64,000 bases of DNA from Leifsonia psychrotolerans (GTDB lineage: Bacteria; Actinomycetota; Actinomycetes; Actinomycetales; Microbacteriaceae), in contig NZ_JACCFM010000001.1 of assembly GCF_013410665.1 (NCBI RefSeq), positions 2,914,001-2,978,000 on the forward strand, in the 5' to 3' direction. The notes below the pieces were generated by a model. It was not told the origin of the DNA. It searched no databases and saw nothing but the letters and a program-made list of their open reading frames with translations. Positions 9,016 through 18,226 of the stretch are shown here, piece after piece. How positions within the stretch are numbered: position 1 is the stretch's first letter; every line of letters begins with the position of its first letter. The translations under genes and the position numbers were made by a program.

Positions 9016-9471
9016 TTAGATGCCGGTAACACGGATGAGTTTTCTCCCGCGAGCGAACTCGCGCGCCGGCGCACTCGACAGCGTCAGCAGGATCAGAATG
9101 TCAAGCGTCAGTCCGAGCAAGGTGGTCTTGAAGGTGATTGCGGCACCGTTCAGCAGGTAGTTTCCAAACGCGAACAGGATGCTGAGAGTCGCGACGGCCA
9201 TGGCCACATTACGGGCCCAGCTCTGACCGAGGAACACGAACCCGGCGAGCGCAATGTAGAACAGTTGGCCGGCCGCGTATACCCCGACGAAGATCCACAG
9301 AGCAATGTCGGCCGCGACTCCACCCTGTTCCGACTGTCCGTTGAGGTCGATCGAGATCGTCCGCGCGAAGTTCTGCCACTCCGTCAGGATGACGACGATG
9401 GCTGCAATCCCTGACACCGAGCGCGCCAGCATGAGCAGAGGCCCGATCCAGATCGCTGACGGCCGCTTCAT
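9016..9471 (-). CDS. Small integral membrane protein, four predicted helices
   Basis: A 151-residue hydrophobic protein with four likely membrane segments (WIGPLLMLARSVSGIAAIVV, ALWIFVGVYAAGQLFYIALA, NVAMAVATLSILFAFGNYLL, LLGLTLDILILLTL). I do not recognise a family. Its ATG overlaps the stop of the LssY_C gene (ATGA), so the two are translationally coupled and probably work together in the membrane. Confidence 0.8.
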   Translation of the reverse strand: MKRPSAIWIGPLLMLARSVSGIAAIVVILTEWQNFARTISIDLNGQSEQGGVAADIALWIFVGVYAAGQLFYIALAGFVFLGQSWARNVAMAVATLSILFAFGNYLLNGAAITFKTTLLGLTLDILILLTLSSAPAREFARGRKLIRVTGI

Positions 9472-10409
9472 GGCAGGTCTATGACGTCGATGACGGCGGG
9501 CTGATCGTTCGGCCGGATGCTGTCGGCCGGCGCATCCGCCCCGGACGAGAGCGTCACGGCGCGCAGATCGATGACCGGCAGGTCGCCATCGGTCTGGATG
9601 CTGTCTCCCCCGCCGTTGCGCGCGTGGTAGCCGCTCGAAAACTCACGAATCAACACCAGCCTGGCCACCGGCTCCGCCCTGCACAGACTCGCGACGATGT
9701 GATCGCGCTCGATGTCGATGTTGGCATCGATCTTATGGGTGATCTGCAGGGTGAAGAGGGAGAAGCCGACCGCGCGGTCGAACGTGCCGGCCGCGATCCA
9801 GTCGACACGGTGACCGCCGGGCAGTTTCCAGCCGTCGGGGCACTGCCAGAACCGCACATGGTGCCGCTTCGCGGGGTTGTCGCGCACCTCCTGCTGGTAG
9901 GCGAAATCCTGCTGCCGTCCAAACAGGAACAGCGGGCTGACCGGTGCCTCGTCATAACTGCGCTTGGTCAGCGTCGAGGCCACGATCTTCCAACTCGTCG
10001 CGAGAGTGACCGGGTCGGCGCGGGTCCACCCGGCGCGGAGCAGCGTCTGGTGCACCTGCTCCTCGCTGCCGGTGAGGGCCAGGTTGACCGGGTCCCCCAG
10101 CAGCCCATCGCTCGTGCGGGTGCGTCCGATGAAATAGTCGGGTACATAGAGCCGGGTCAGGATGCGATGCAGCCGCGGCAGCACGAGGTAGGCCACCATG
10201 ATCCAAAACAGCACGGCGAACCACAGCACGCCCCAGCCGAACGAGAAGCTCTCGCTGAAGACCAGAATGGCCAACCACACCGCCGCCGCTCCGGCGAAGA
10301 CGAAGTAGAAGGTGTCGAGGCCACGACTCACCGTGAAATGAGAGTTTCCAGCCCACATCTTGGCGCGCTGTTTCGGGTCTGTTTTCGCCAATTGGTTCGG
10401 CATGATCAC
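9468..10409 (-). CDS. LssY C-terminal domain membrane protein
   Basis: A 313-residue protein. Two membrane helices near residues 35-85 (TFYFVFAGAAAVWLAILVF and WGVLWFAVLFWIMVAYLVL) are followed by the LssY_C domain: a WTRADPVTLATSWKI segment, SYDEAPVSPLFLFGR, HHVRFW and a WIAAGTFDRAVGFS segment. LssY_C is found in Legionella LssY and many actinobacterial membrane proteins; its biochemical role is not settled. The start is GTG at 10409 or the ATG two codons later; neither has a strong ribosome-binding site. It is divergent from the acetylxylan-esterase-like gene. Confidence 0.82.
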   Translation of the reverse strand: MIMPNQLAKTDPKQRAKMWAGNSHFTVSRGLDTFYFVFAGAAAVWLAILVFSESFSFGWGVLWFAVLFWIMVAYLVLPRLHRILTRLYVPDYFIGRTRTSDGLLGDPVNLALTGSEEQVHQTLLRAGWTRADPVTLATSWKIVASTLTKRSYDEAPVSPLFLFGRQQDFAYQQEVRDNPAKRHHVRFWQCPDGWKLPGGHRVDWIAAGTFDRAVGFSLFTLQITHKIDANIDIERDHIVASLCRAEPVARLVLIREFSSGYHARNGGGDSIQTDGDLPVIDLRAVTLSSGADAPADSIRPNDQPAVIDVIDLP

Positions 10410-10492
10410 ATGTTACGTCTCGGGAACGTCCCGGGTTGTAGTCTGTTCTGGCCGCCGCCAGCGGGGCATCTGAGACGCGACAGGAACCGAAA

Positions 10493-11455
10493 TTGAACGT
10501 TGATCTGCCCGAGCACGAGCTGCGCAACTACCAGAGCGATCAGGTCGACCCCGACGACTTCGACGTGTTCTGGGCCGATACCCTGGCCGCAACTCGCGGC
10601 TTCGACCTGGCCGTCACCGTCAGCCCTGTCGATTCGGGACTGAGCACAATCGACGTTTTCGACGTCACGTTCGCCGGCTACGACGGCCAGACCGTGAGCG
10701 CCTGGCTGCGGGTTCCCCGCGGGGCTACCGGTCCGCTGCCGGCAGTCGTGCAGTACGTGGGCTACGGTGGCGGACGCGGGCACGCCCTCGAAGACCTGCT
10801 CTGGTCCTCCGCCGGATTCGCACACTTTCAGATGGACACCCGGGGGCAGGGTTCGAGGTGGAGCACCGGCGCCACGCCGGATCCGGTCGGATCCGGGCCG
10901 CAGCATGCGGGCTTCATGACACGCGGAATCGGCTCCCGTGAGACCTACTATTACCGCCGCCTGATCACGGATGCCGTGCGTGCGGTCGAGGCCGTGCGCT
11001 CGCTCGACGTCGTCGACGCGTCACGCGTCGCCGTGATGGGTGGCAGCCAGGGCGGAGGTTTGGCCCTCGCCACCGCCGGCCTCGTGCCCGACCTGTCGGC
11101 GGTGATCCCGTACGTGCCGTTCCTCTGCGATTTTCCTCGGGCTCTCGGGCTCACCGACGCGGATCCGTACAAAGAGATCGGCCGCTACCTGGCCGTGCAC
11201 CGCCACGAGGTCGCACAGGTGCACAGCGTGCTGGCCTATTTCGACGGAGTGAACTTCGCCAAACGGGCCAGCGCTCCCGCGTGGTTCTCGACGGGCCTGA
11301 TGGATCCGGTCTGTCCTCCGTCGACAGTCTTCGGCGCGTTCAACAACTATGCCAGCGCGAAGGACATCGTGGTCTGGCCGTTCAACGGCCACGAAGGCGG
11401 CGGAATCGACGACCATGCGCGCAGCCTGTCGGTGCTGCGCGCGTTGTGGGCGTAG
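10493..11455 (+). CDS. Acetylxylan esterase / cephalosporin-C deacetylase family
   Basis: A 320-residue alpha/beta hydrolase of carbohydrate esterase family 7. It begins LPEHELRNYQ and has the family motif RGQGSRW (as TRGQGSRWSTG) and the nucleophile elbow GGSQGG with S185. The C-terminal HEGGG supplies the catalytic His, and the Asp lies in the FSTGLMDPVCPPST segment. It removes acetyl groups from xylo-oligosaccharides or related small esters, in the cytoplasm because no signal peptide is seen. TTG start with a CAGGA site about 7 bases upstream. The ABC transporter genes follow in the same direction after 88 bp. Confidence 0.92.
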   Translation: MNVDLPEHELRNYQSDQVDPDDFDVFWADTLAATRGFDLAVTVSPVDSGLSTIDVFDVTFAGYDGQTVSAWLRVPRGATGPLPAVVQYVGYGGGRGHALEDLLWSSAGFAHFQMDTRGQGSRWSTGATPDPVGSGPQHAGFMTRGIGSRETYYYRRLITDAVRAVEAVRSLDVVDASRVAVMGGSQGGGLALATAGLVPDLSAVIPYVPFLCDFPRALGLTDADPYKEIGRYLAVHRHEVAQVHSVLAYFDGVNFAKRASAPAWFSTGLMDPVCPPSTVFGAFNNYASAKDIVVWPFNGHEGGGIDDHARSLSVLRALWA

Positions 11456-11543
11456 AGCATCCGAAAGCCGGCGGCCCCGCCCCGCCTCCCTCGTTGAACC
11501 GCCCGGCAGCAATACAGTAGGGGCAACGATCGAGGGGAAGCGG

Positions 11544-12446
11544 ATGCCGACGGGCGCTGTCATCGAGTTCAGAAACATCACCAAACGGTTCGGTCAGGTC
11601 ACGGCGGTCAACGATCTCTCCTTCACCGTTGAACCCGGCCGGGTCACCGGTTTTCTGGGGCCGAACGGTGCTGGAAAAACCACGACGCTGCGCATTCTGC
11701 TCGGTCTGGTCGCGCCGACAAGCGGCACCGCAACCTTCGGCGGCATCCGCTATCGCGATCTGCCGCAGCCCCTCGCCACGGTGGGAGCGGCACTCGAGGC
11801 AGCGAGCTTTCACCCGGGGCGCACCGCCAGGAACCACCTTCGGATCTATCAGATCGCCGCCGGCCTGCCCCGGGCGCGCGTCGACGAGGTGCTGGGTCTT
11901 GTCGGTCTTGCCGACTACGGCACCCGTCGCGTCGGTGGCTACTCGCTCGGCATGCGGCAGCGTCTGGGCCTGGCCTATGCGCTGCTCGGCGACCCCGGCG
12001 TGCTCGTGCTCGATGAGCCGATCAACGGCCTCGATCCGGAGGGCATCAAGTGGATCCGCGGCTTCCTGCGCGCCATGGCCGCCGAGGGTCGCACGGTTCT
12101 GGTCAGCTCCCATCTGCTCTCTGAGGTTCAACAGAGCGTCGATGACGTCGTGATCATCGCGAAGGGCCATCTGGTTCACCGCGGCCCACTGTCGAGCCTC
12201 GACAACGAGGTTGCCCCGCAGGTCGTCGTGGATTCTCCCGACCGCGAGGCGCTCATAGCTGCCCTGACTGCGGCCGGACTCAGCTTCATCGTGGGGCGCA
12301 CTGGACTTTTGGTCGCCGATCGGGACCCGGGCCGAATCGGCCATCTCGCATTCGTCGCCGGAGTGGAGCTCAGTCATTTGAATCGTCAGAAATCGGGCCT
12401 CGAAGATTCGTTCCTCGCCCTCGTCGGTGGGGGTGACTCACTGTGA
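11544..12446 (+). CDS. ABC transporter ATP-binding protein
   Basis: A 300-residue ATPase with Walker A GPNGAGKTTT, signature GYSLGMRQRLGLAYALL, Walker B VLVLDEPINGLDP and H-loop SSHLLSE. It belongs to the CcmA/DrrA-like exporters. The ATG at 11544 is chosen over longer frames because GAGGGG lies 6 bases before it and the conserved N-terminus (IEFRNITKRFGQ) starts here. The last 4 bases overlap the permease start (GTGA), so the two form one exporter. Substrate unknown; antibiotic or peptide efflux is typical of the class. Confidence 0.93.
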   Translation: MPTGAVIEFRNITKRFGQVTAVNDLSFTVEPGRVTGFLGPNGAGKTTTLRILLGLVAPTSGTATFGGIRYRDLPQPLATVGAALEAASFHPGRTARNHLRIYQIAAGLPRARVDEVLGLVGLADYGTRRVGGYSLGMRQRLGLAYALLGDPGVLVLDEPINGLDPEGIKWIRGFLRAMAAEGRTVLVSSHLLSEVQQSVDDVVIIAKGHLVHRGPLSSLDNEVAPQVVVDSPDREALIAALTAAGLSFIVGRTGLLVADRDPGRIGHLAFVAGVELSHLNRQKSGLEDSFLALVGGGDSL

Positions 12447-13270
12447 GCGTGTTCTTTCGCTCGGTCAACGCCGAGTTCGCCAAGATTCTGACCACCCGTA
12501 TGTGGTGGATCCTGGCCCTCGTGCTGTTCGCCTACATCGCCCTACTCGCCGGCGGACTGTCCGCGCTGTTCGGCGGCATCCAGAGCGGTGCGATCGGCTC
12601 GGCGGCTGCGGGCGGCGGCGGGGCCCCGCCCCCGGCATCCTTGCCCGCCCTGATTTACAGCTTCGCGACCTCGGTGGGTTACGTCTTCCCCGTGCTGATC
12701 GGCGCGCTGGCGACGACGGGCGAGTTCCGCCACCAGACACTCACGCCGACGTTCCTCGCCACCCCTCGCCGCGGCGGTGTGCTGGGCGCGAAATCGGTCA
12801 CGCTGTTCCTCGTCGGCGCTGGCTACGGTGTCGTTGCCCTGGCAGCCTCGGTGGGCATCGGCGCCCTCGTCATGAACGGATTCGGCATCGACCCGCAGCT
12901 GGGCGACAGCGCGATCTGGGCGCTCGTCGGCCGGGCCGTTCTCGCGATGGCGCTGTGGTCGACCATCGGTGTGGGCCTGGGTGCACTCGTGCCGAACCAG
13001 GTCGCCACGATCGTGATCGTGCTCGCGTTCACCCAATTCGTCGAGCCTCTGCTGCGCCTCGCCTCGTCGTTCACGACGGTAACGGCCGGAATCGGGCAGT
13101 TTCTGCCGGGCGCGGCATCCGATTCGCTGGTCGGTGCGAGCATTCTCACGATTACGAGCGCCTCCGCTGTGTCGCTGGATTGGCGGCAGGGTGGCCTGGT
13201 GCTGGTCGCCTATGCGACCATTGCCACCCTTGGCGGCTACATCACGAGCTGGAAGAAGGACGTCACCTAG
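12443..13270 (+). CDS. ABC transporter permease
   Basis: A 275-residue membrane protein with about six hydrophobic segments, of the ABC-2 type. It opens with SVNAEFAKILTTRMWWILALV and has the conserved cytoplasmic motif TGEFRHQTLTPTFLATPRR. The extracellular loop between the first two helices is Gly/Ala/Pro-rich. It is translationally coupled to the ATP-binding subunit. The pair should form a homodimeric-type exporter, substrate unknown. A repeat-rich gap of 535 bp follows. Confidence 0.9.
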   Translation: MSVFFRSVNAEFAKILTTRMWWILALVLFAYIALLAGGLSALFGGIQSGAIGSAAAGGGGAPPPASLPALIYSFATSVGYVFPVLIGALATTGEFRHQTLTPTFLATPRRGGVLGAKSVTLFLVGAGYGVVALAASVGIGALVMNGFGIDPQLGDSAIWALVGRAVLAMALWSTIGVGLGALVPNQVATIVIVLAFTQFVEPLLRLASSFTTVTAGIGQFLPGAASDSLVGASILTITSASAVSLDWRQGGLVLVAYATIATLGGYITSWKKDVT

Positions 13271-13342
13271 TCGATCTTTCGCGCGCAACGGATGCCGCGG
13301 CACGCCTCCTTCGCCCTTCACCCTTCGCCCTTCGCCGCTCAA

Positions 13343-13390
13343 GCCCGTTCGCCCGTTCGCCCGTTCGCCCGTTCGCCCGTTCGCCCGTTC
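13343..13390 (+). repeat. Tandem 8-bp repeat, six copies, in a wider C/T-rich repeat block
   Basis: The unit GCCCGTTC occurs six times without change. It sits in a block from about 13310 to 13520 that also has 17-18-bp units (CTTCGCCGCTCAAGCCCC) and three CTCACGCTC units running straight into PAL-A copy 2. The gap 13271-13805 has no supported gene; it holds only these repeats, the palindrome and a 19-bp repeat. Confidence 0.85.
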
Positions 13391-13520
13391 GCCCTTCGCC
13401 GCTCAAGCCCCTTCGCCGCTCAAGCCCCTTCGCCCCTCAATCCCCTCGCCTCCTTGCCCCCGCCCCTCCCGCCCCTCAATCCCCTCGCCCCTCTCACGCT
13501 CCTCACGCTCCTCACGCTCA

Positions 13521-13580
13521 CGAGAGTGCAGTTGTTGGGGTCTCAGCGGCCGTGAAGTAACAACAACTGCTCACTCGCGG
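13521..13580. repeat. PAL-A copy 2, mosaic arms
   Basis: The right arm (13561-13580) is identical to copy 1, while the left arm (CGAGAGTGCAGTTGTTG, 13521-13537) matches the variant of copy 3. The stem is therefore imperfect. This looks like recombination or gene conversion between two subtypes. Confidence 0.8.
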
Positions 13581-13647
13581 GATGGGCGGGCTGCACACCG
13601 ACGGGCTACGCGCTGGCGAGCTACGCCTCGACCGGCTGATGATCGCC

Positions 13648-13742
13648 GGGCTGGTTCAGCGTCGACGGGCTGGTTCAGCGTCGACGGGCTGGTTCAGCGT
13701 CGACGGGCTGGTTCAGCGTCGACGGGCTGGTTCAGCGTCGAC
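13648..13742 (+). repeat. Tandem 19-bp repeat, five perfect copies
   Basis: The unit GGGCTGGTTCAGCGTCGAC is repeated five times without substitution. It lies 64 bp before the start of the AcuI-like gene, in the probable promoter region. The absence of divergence suggests recent expansion. Confidence 0.92.
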
Positions 13743-13805
13743 GCCCAGCGATCGCCGGCATCCGTTGTTCTGTGCGTCAGATCGCGCCGGGCCTAGGCTG
13801 GCAGC

Positions 13806-14822
13806 ATGACTGAGACGATGCAGTTCCGGGCAATCGTGGTGCAGAAGACGACGGATGCCGCCGGCACCAGCGCGCAGACCGCCACACTGCAACTCGTCGA
13901 CGATGACTTTCTGGGAAGTGCGGCCGTCACGATTGAGCTGCTCTACTCGAGCATCAACTTCAAGGACGGCCTTGCCCTGGGTGGGCGCCCCGGCGTGGTG
14001 CGTGCCTGGCCTCTGATCGCAGGAATCGACCTAGTCGGAACGGTGCTGCACAGCAGCGACCCGCGCTGGATGCCGGGCGATCTCGTGCTGCAGAACGGCG
14101 CCAAGCTGGGCGAGAGCCTGCACGGCGGGCTGGCCGAACGAGCCCGTGTCGACGGGGAGGCGTTGGTGCGACTGCCGTCGACCCTCAGCGCCAAGCGGGC
14201 CGCCGCCATCGGAACCGCGGGCTTCACCGCCATGCTGTCGGTGCTCGCGCTCGAACGCCACGGTGTGACCCCGGAATCCGGGCCTGTGCTCGTCACGGGA
14301 GCCACCGGTGGTGTCGGCTCACTGGCCATCGTGTTGCTGGCCGCCCGCGGCTACCGGGTGCACGCGCTCACCGGGCGTCTCGGCGAGTTCGGCGATTACC
14401 TCCGTGGCCTCGGAGCCGTCGACGTCATCGACCGGGCCGAGCTGCGTGAGCCCGGCAAACCGCTGCAGTCCGAGCGCTGGGCCGCAGTCGTCGACTCTGT
14501 GGGCAGTGTGACCCTCGCGAACGCGATCGCGCACACCAAATACGGCGGTATCGTGACGGCGTGCGGCATGGCCCAGGGCATCGACCTCCCGGCCACGGTG
14601 ATGCCCTTCATTCTGCGGTCCGTCGTGCTGGCCGGGATCAATTCGGTCGACGCCCCGATCGCTCTCCGCGAGCAAGCCTGGCAGCGCCTCGGGACCGACC
14701 TCGACCTCGACCTGCTCGACCGTGTGACCCGAGTGATTCCGCTAGCCGAGGCTCCGGATGCGGCCGCGCGCATCCTGTCCGGCACCCTGCATGGGCGCAC
14801 TGTCGTCGACGTGCGGGCCTGA
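13806..14822 (+). CDS. acuI: AcuI/YhdH-type NADPH-dependent acrylyl-CoA reductase-like oxidoreductase
   Basis: A 338-residue medium-chain dehydrogenase/reductase without zinc ligands. It has the YhdH/AcuI hallmarks: YSSINFKDGLA, the GIDLVGTV segment, GTAGFTAMLSV, the nucleotide-binding VLVTGATGGVGSLAI, and the ending LSGTLHGRTVVDV. AcuI reduces acrylyl-CoA to propionyl-CoA; other members reduce related enoyl compounds, so the substrate here is inferred from similarity only. The promoter region holds the five-copy 19-bp repeat. The DUF1304-like gene follows 68 bp downstream. Confidence 0.88.
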   Translation: MTETMQFRAIVVQKTTDAAGTSAQTATLQLVDDDFLGSAAVTIELLYSSINFKDGLALGGRPGVVRAWPLIAGIDLVGTVLHSSDPRWMPGDLVLQNGAKLGESLHGGLAERARVDGEALVRLPSTLSAKRAAAIGTAGFTAMLSVLALERHGVTPESGPVLVTGATGGVGSLAIVLLAARGYRVHALTGRLGEFGDYLRGLGAVDVIDRAELREPGKPLQSERWAAVVDSVGSVTLANAIAHTKYGGIVTACGMAQGIDLPATVMPFILRSVVLAGINSVDAPIALREQAWQRLGTDLDLDLLDRVTRVIPLAEAPDAAARILSGTLHGRTVVDVRA

Positions 14823-14890
14823 GCCTCACCCGCGAGCGTGATCGACCCCTGAACCCACCCCGGTTTGGGCCAGCACCGTACACTGCAGGC

Positions 14891-15271
14891 ATGGCCATCA
14901 TCGCCGGAGTGTTCGTCGCCCTCGCCGCCGCGCTGCACGTCTACATCTTTCTGATGGAGAGCATCTGGTGGACGCATCCCGCCACTTGGAAACGTTTCGG
15001 CGTGGCCGATCAGGCGGCCGCAGACACCACCCGGCCGATGGCCTACAACCAGGGATTTTATAATCTGTTCCTCGCGGCCGGGGCGGCCCTGGGCCTGCTG
15101 CTCATAATGACCAGCCAATCAGATGCCGGCGCGGCGCTCGTGCTCTTCGCGACGGGATCAATGGTTCTCGCGGCACTCGTGCTGGTATCGACGGGTCGGC
15201 ATTATCTGCGTGCCGCACTCGTGCAGGGCACGTTCCCGTTGATCGGCTTTCTGCTCGTGATTTTCGGCTGA
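14891..15271 (+). CDS. DUF1304-like membrane protein
   Basis: A 126-residue protein with four predicted helices, with the family features HVYIFLMESIWW near the N-terminus and AYNQGFYNLFLAAGA in the second helix, ending in a hydrophobic QGTFPLIGFLLVIFG. The family has no known function. The ATG at 14891 is chosen because it starts exactly at the first helix; the frame remains open upstream only through the preceding gene. Confidence 0.88.
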   Translation: MAIIAGVFVALAAALHVYIFLMESIWWTHPATWKRFGVADQAAADTTRPMAYNQGFYNLFLAAGAALGLLLIMTSQSDAGAALVLFATGSMVLAALVLVSTGRHYLRAALVQGTFPLIGFLLVIFG

Positions 15272-15277
15272 GGGCGA

Positions 15278-15796
15278 CTACTCGCGAGACGCGGCCGCGT
15301 TCGCGTCGCCGGTCCCAGTCTCGTCCGCGTCACCGGACTCGTCCGCGTCCGCGGTCTCGGCGGGGGCGTCGCCCGAGACGGCGGGCGCGGCCGGCGTCGA
15401 CGAGTCTGCCTCATCGACGACCATCACATCCTGCAACTTGAGCGAGGTGATCAAGTCGGGAGCGTGCTGAGTGGTGATGATGATGCGGGCAAACTCTTCC
15501 CCGACAAGGTCAATTACCACGGCCTGCCGTTTGCTCTTGATGGCGATGAAGTCTTTGCCGCCATGAAACTTCCAGGTTCCGGTTGCGATTACCAGCGGAA
15601 CCTCGAGGCCGGGGGCACGGATGCCCCGAATCCAGATCCACGGATCGTCGGTGATCGTGACCGAACGAATGTTCTCACGCTGCACCACGATGCCGTCCCG
15701 ACGCAGTGACATCGTCTTTTCGGCGCGCGACAGATGGATCTCGAGCCGGTCGGGATGCACACGCAGGGAGGTCATGGTTCTAGTCTGCCCGGTCAC
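15278..15796 (-). CDS. Hypothetical protein, beta-rich core with acidic Ala-rich tail
   Basis: A protein of 172 residues from the GTG at 15796, or about 165 from the ATG at 15775; neither start has a clear ribosome-binding site at good spacing. Residues about 10-120 alternate short hydrophobic strands (LEIHLSRAEK, IRSVTITDDPWIWIRGIRAPG, VPLVIATGTWKF, AVVIDL) in a way that suggests a PH-like or other beta-barrel domain. The last 45 residues are a disordered Ala/Asp/Glu tail. It is convergent with the DUF1304-like gene (6 bp apart) and lies downstream of hemL. Function unknown. Confidence 0.72.
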   Translation of the reverse strand: MTGQTRTMTSLRVHPDRLEIHLSRAEKTMSLRRDGIVVQRENIRSVTITDDPWIWIRGIRAPGLEVPLVIATGTWKFHGGKDFIAIKSKRQAVVIDLVGEEFARIIITTQHAPDLITSLKLQDVMVVDEADSSTPAAPAVSGDAPAETADADESGDADETGTGDANAAASRE

Positions 15797-15869
15797 CTCG
15801 ACAATTGCCGTGTCCGAAACTCACAAAGAGGTAACTCCTGCGTCGGTGGTTTGCTCAGGACCCCGCCAA

Positions 15870-17195
15870 CTACCCGGCGGGAACGGCCGCCGCGGCTGCA
15901 CGCGACGCCGCGGGGAGCGCGTCGAGGATGCGGCTGATCGCGGTGTCGTCGTGGGCAGCCGAGACGAACCAGGATTCGAAGACCGACGGCGGTAGCGACA
16001 CTCCACCCTGCTGCATGGCGTGAAAGAACGGGGCGTACCGGTACCCCTCCTGGCGCTTGACCGCCTCGTAGTCGCGCGGGGCATTCGCCGCGGCATCCGC
16101 CCCGAAGACAAAGCTGAACAGGTTGCCGGCCCGCTGCACGCGGTGTTCGACCCCCTGCGCGGCAAGAGCAGCCGTGACGGCCTCGGAGATGATCACGGAT
16201 GTGGCGTCAAGGCGCTCGTAGACCGTGTCGTCGGCCGCGCGCAACGTGGCGATTCCGGCGGCGACGGCGACCGGGTTGCCGGACAGCGTGCCGGCTTGAT
16301 AGACCGGACCGGCCGGAGCGAGAAAGTCCATGACGTCGGCGCGGCCGCCGAGCGCGGCCACCGGCAGCCCGCCACCAATTACCTTGCCGAACGTCAGAAG
16401 GTCGGGGGTGTAGTGCACCTCGGCGGCATTCTCGAGACCCCAATAGCCGGCCGCGCCGACCCGGAATCCGGTGAGAACCTCATCGAGGATGAGCAGCGCA
16501 CCCTCGTCGTGCACGACGGCGGCGAGGGCGGCGTTGAAGCCCGGGTCGGGCGCGACAACGCCCATATTGGCCGCCGCGGCCTCGGTGATGACGGCGGCGA
16601 TACGGCCCGGATGCGCCGCGAAGGCCGCGCGCACAGCGTCCAGATCGTTGTAGGGCAGCACGAGGGTCTGGGCGGCGGTGGCCGCGGTCACCCCCGCTGA
16701 TCCGGGCATCGCCAGCGTGGCGAGACCCGATCCGGCCTCGGCGAGGAGCCCATCGGAGTGCCCGTGGTAGTGGCCGGCGAACTTGATCAGCAGGTCGCGC
16801 CCGGTGAAACCGCGGGCGAGTCGGATGGCCGTCATCGTCGCCTCGGTGCCGGTCGAGACGAGACGTAGTTTCTGCACGGCTCCGACACGGCCGGTGACGA
16901 GCTCGGCGAGCTCGGTCTCGGCCGGCGTCGAAGCGCCGAAAGAGAGTCCCCGCGCGGCGGCCTGCTGTACGGCACTGACGACATCCGGATGCGCGTGGCC
17001 GAGAATCGCCGGACCCCACGAGCAGACCAGGTCGACATACTCGCGCCCGTCGGCATCGGTGACGTACGGCCCCTGCGCCGAAACGAGGAACAGCGGGGTG
17101 CCCCCGACCGAGCGAAACGCTCGGACGGGCGAGTTCACCCCTCCGGGAATTGATCGCTGGGCGCGCGCAAAGAGCTCGTCGTTGTGGCTGTTCAT
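15870..17195 (-). CDS. hemL: Glutamate-1-semialdehyde 2,1-aminomutase
   Basis: A 441-residue PLP enzyme converting glutamate-1-semialdehyde to 5-aminolevulinate, the second step of the C5 route. Seen: [13 protein letters not shown] at the N-terminus, [10 protein letters not shown], the PLP Lys region [19 protein letters not shown], and [13 protein letters not shown]. The ATG at 17195 overlaps the hemB stop (ATGA); the open frame extending further upstream is within hemB and is not used. Together with hemA at the far end of the cluster it supplies all precursor for the island. It is the last heme gene of the minus-strand group. Confidence 0.97.
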   Translation of the reverse strand: MNSHNDELFARAQRSIPGGVNSPVRAFRSVGGTPLFLVSAQGPYVTDADGREYVDLVCSWGPAILGHAHPDVVSAVQQAAARGLSFGASTPAETELAELVTGRVGAVQKLRLVSTGTEATMTAIRLARGFTGRDLLIKFAGHYHGHSDGLLAEAGSGLATLAMPGSAGVTAATAAQTLVLPYNDLDAVRAAFAAHPGRIAAVITEAAAANMGVVAPDPGFNAALAAVVHDEGALLILDEVLTGFRVGAAGYWGLENAAEVHYTPDLLTFGKVIGGGLPVAALGGRADVMDFLAPAGPVYQAGTLSGNPVAVAAGIATLRAADDTVYERLDATSVIISEAVTAALAAQGVEHRVQRAGNLFSFVFGADAAANAPRDYEAVKRQEGYRYAPFFHAMQQGGVSLPPSVFESWFVSAAHDDTAISRILDALPAASRAAAAAVPAG

Positions 17196-18181
17196 CGTGC
17201 TTCTTTCTCGTTGATCCAGGTGGCAAGTTCGACGGCCCAGTAGCTCAGCACGACGTCCGCTCCGGCACGTTTGATCGACAGGACCGACTCTTCGACCGCG
17301 CGACGGCGGTCGATCCAGCCCTGGGCGGCGGCGGCCTCGATCATGGAATACTCGCCGGAGACTTGATATGCCCAAACTGGAATATCGCTGAGGGCTGCGA
17401 CGTCGGCGAGCACGTCAAGATAGCTGCCGGCCGGCTTGACCATGACGACATCCGCCCCCTCAGCAATGTCGAGCAGTGCCTCACGCACGCCCTCCCGACG
17501 ATTCGCGGGGTCGAGCTGGTAGCTGCGGCGGTCGCCGTCCAGCGTCGACTCGACGGCGTCGCGGAACGGTCCGTAGAACGCGGAGGCATATTTCGCCGAG
17601 TAGGCCAGCACTGCGGTGTCTGAATAGCCGTCGTCGTCGAGGGCCTCACGCACCGCGGCGACCTGACCGTCCATCATGCCGCTGAGCCCGAGTACCTGCG
17701 ACCCGGATCCCGCTTGCACGAGAGCCATCTCGGTGTACCGCTTCACCGTGGCGTCGTTGTCGACGCGGCCGTCGGAGCCGAGCACCCCACAGTGGCCGTG
17801 ATCGGTGAATTCGTCGAGGCAGAGGTCGGTCTGCACCACGAGCGCATCGCCCACCTCGGCGGCGAGAACACGCGTGGCCACGTTCAAGATGCCGTCAGGA
17901 TCAGTGGCGCCGGATCCGATCGCGTCACGCTTTTCGGGAACACCGAAGAGCATCACCCCGGATACTCCGGCTTCGGCAGCCTCGACGACGGCGCGTCTGG
18001 CGCTGTCGAGGCTGTGCTGCATCACGCCCGGCATCGACGCGATCGGTAGCGCCTGGGCGGTTCCCTCACGCACAAAGAGAGGCAAGACCAAATCGCCCGG
18101 GTGCAGTCGGGTCTCGGTGGCGAGTCGTCGCAGGGCCGGCGTGGCGCGCAGTCGACGGGGGCGAATGAGAGGGTTATTCAC
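17192..18181 (-). CDS. hemB: Porphobilinogen synthase (5-aminolevulinate dehydratase)
   Basis: A 329-residue enzyme that joins two 5-aminolevulinate molecules to porphobilinogen. Seen: [12 protein letters not shown], the Lys-containing active-site segments [16 protein letters not shown] and [12 protein letters not shown], and a metal-site segment [14 protein letters not shown]. That last segment is Cys-x-Asp...Cys, intermediate between the all-Cys zinc type and the Asp magnesium type; as far as I recall this is usual in Actinobacteria. GTG start. It overlaps hemL by 4 bp and follows hemD after 45 bp. Confidence 0.97.
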   Translation of the reverse strand: MNNPLIRPRRLRATPALRRLATETRLHPGDLVLPLFVREGTAQALPIASMPGVMQHSLDSARRAVVEAAEAGVSGVMLFGVPEKRDAIGSGATDPDGILNVATRVLAAEVGDALVVQTDLCLDEFTDHGHCGVLGSDGRVDNDATVKRYTEMALVQAGSGSQVLGLSGMMDGQVAAVREALDDDGYSDTAVLAYSAKYASAFYGPFRDAVESTLDGDRRSYQLDPANRREGVREALLDIAEGADVVMVKPAGSYLDVLADVAALSDIPVWAYQVSGEYSMIEAAAAQGWIDRRRAVEESVLSIKRAGADVVLSYWAVELATWINEKEAR

Positions 18182-18226
18182 CCGTTCAGCCTACGTCCCG
18201 CACCTGCACGCAGCTCACAGAAACGA

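Noticed and set aside
12427..13560. A 377-residue Arg-rich frame on the + strand
   Set aside because: It overlaps the ABC permease in another frame and continues through tandem repeats; its composition is that of a shadow frame.
17790..17835. Mixed Cys/Asp metal site of HemB as a novelty
   Set aside because: The CxD...C arrangement is, as far as I recall, usual in actinobacterial HemB.
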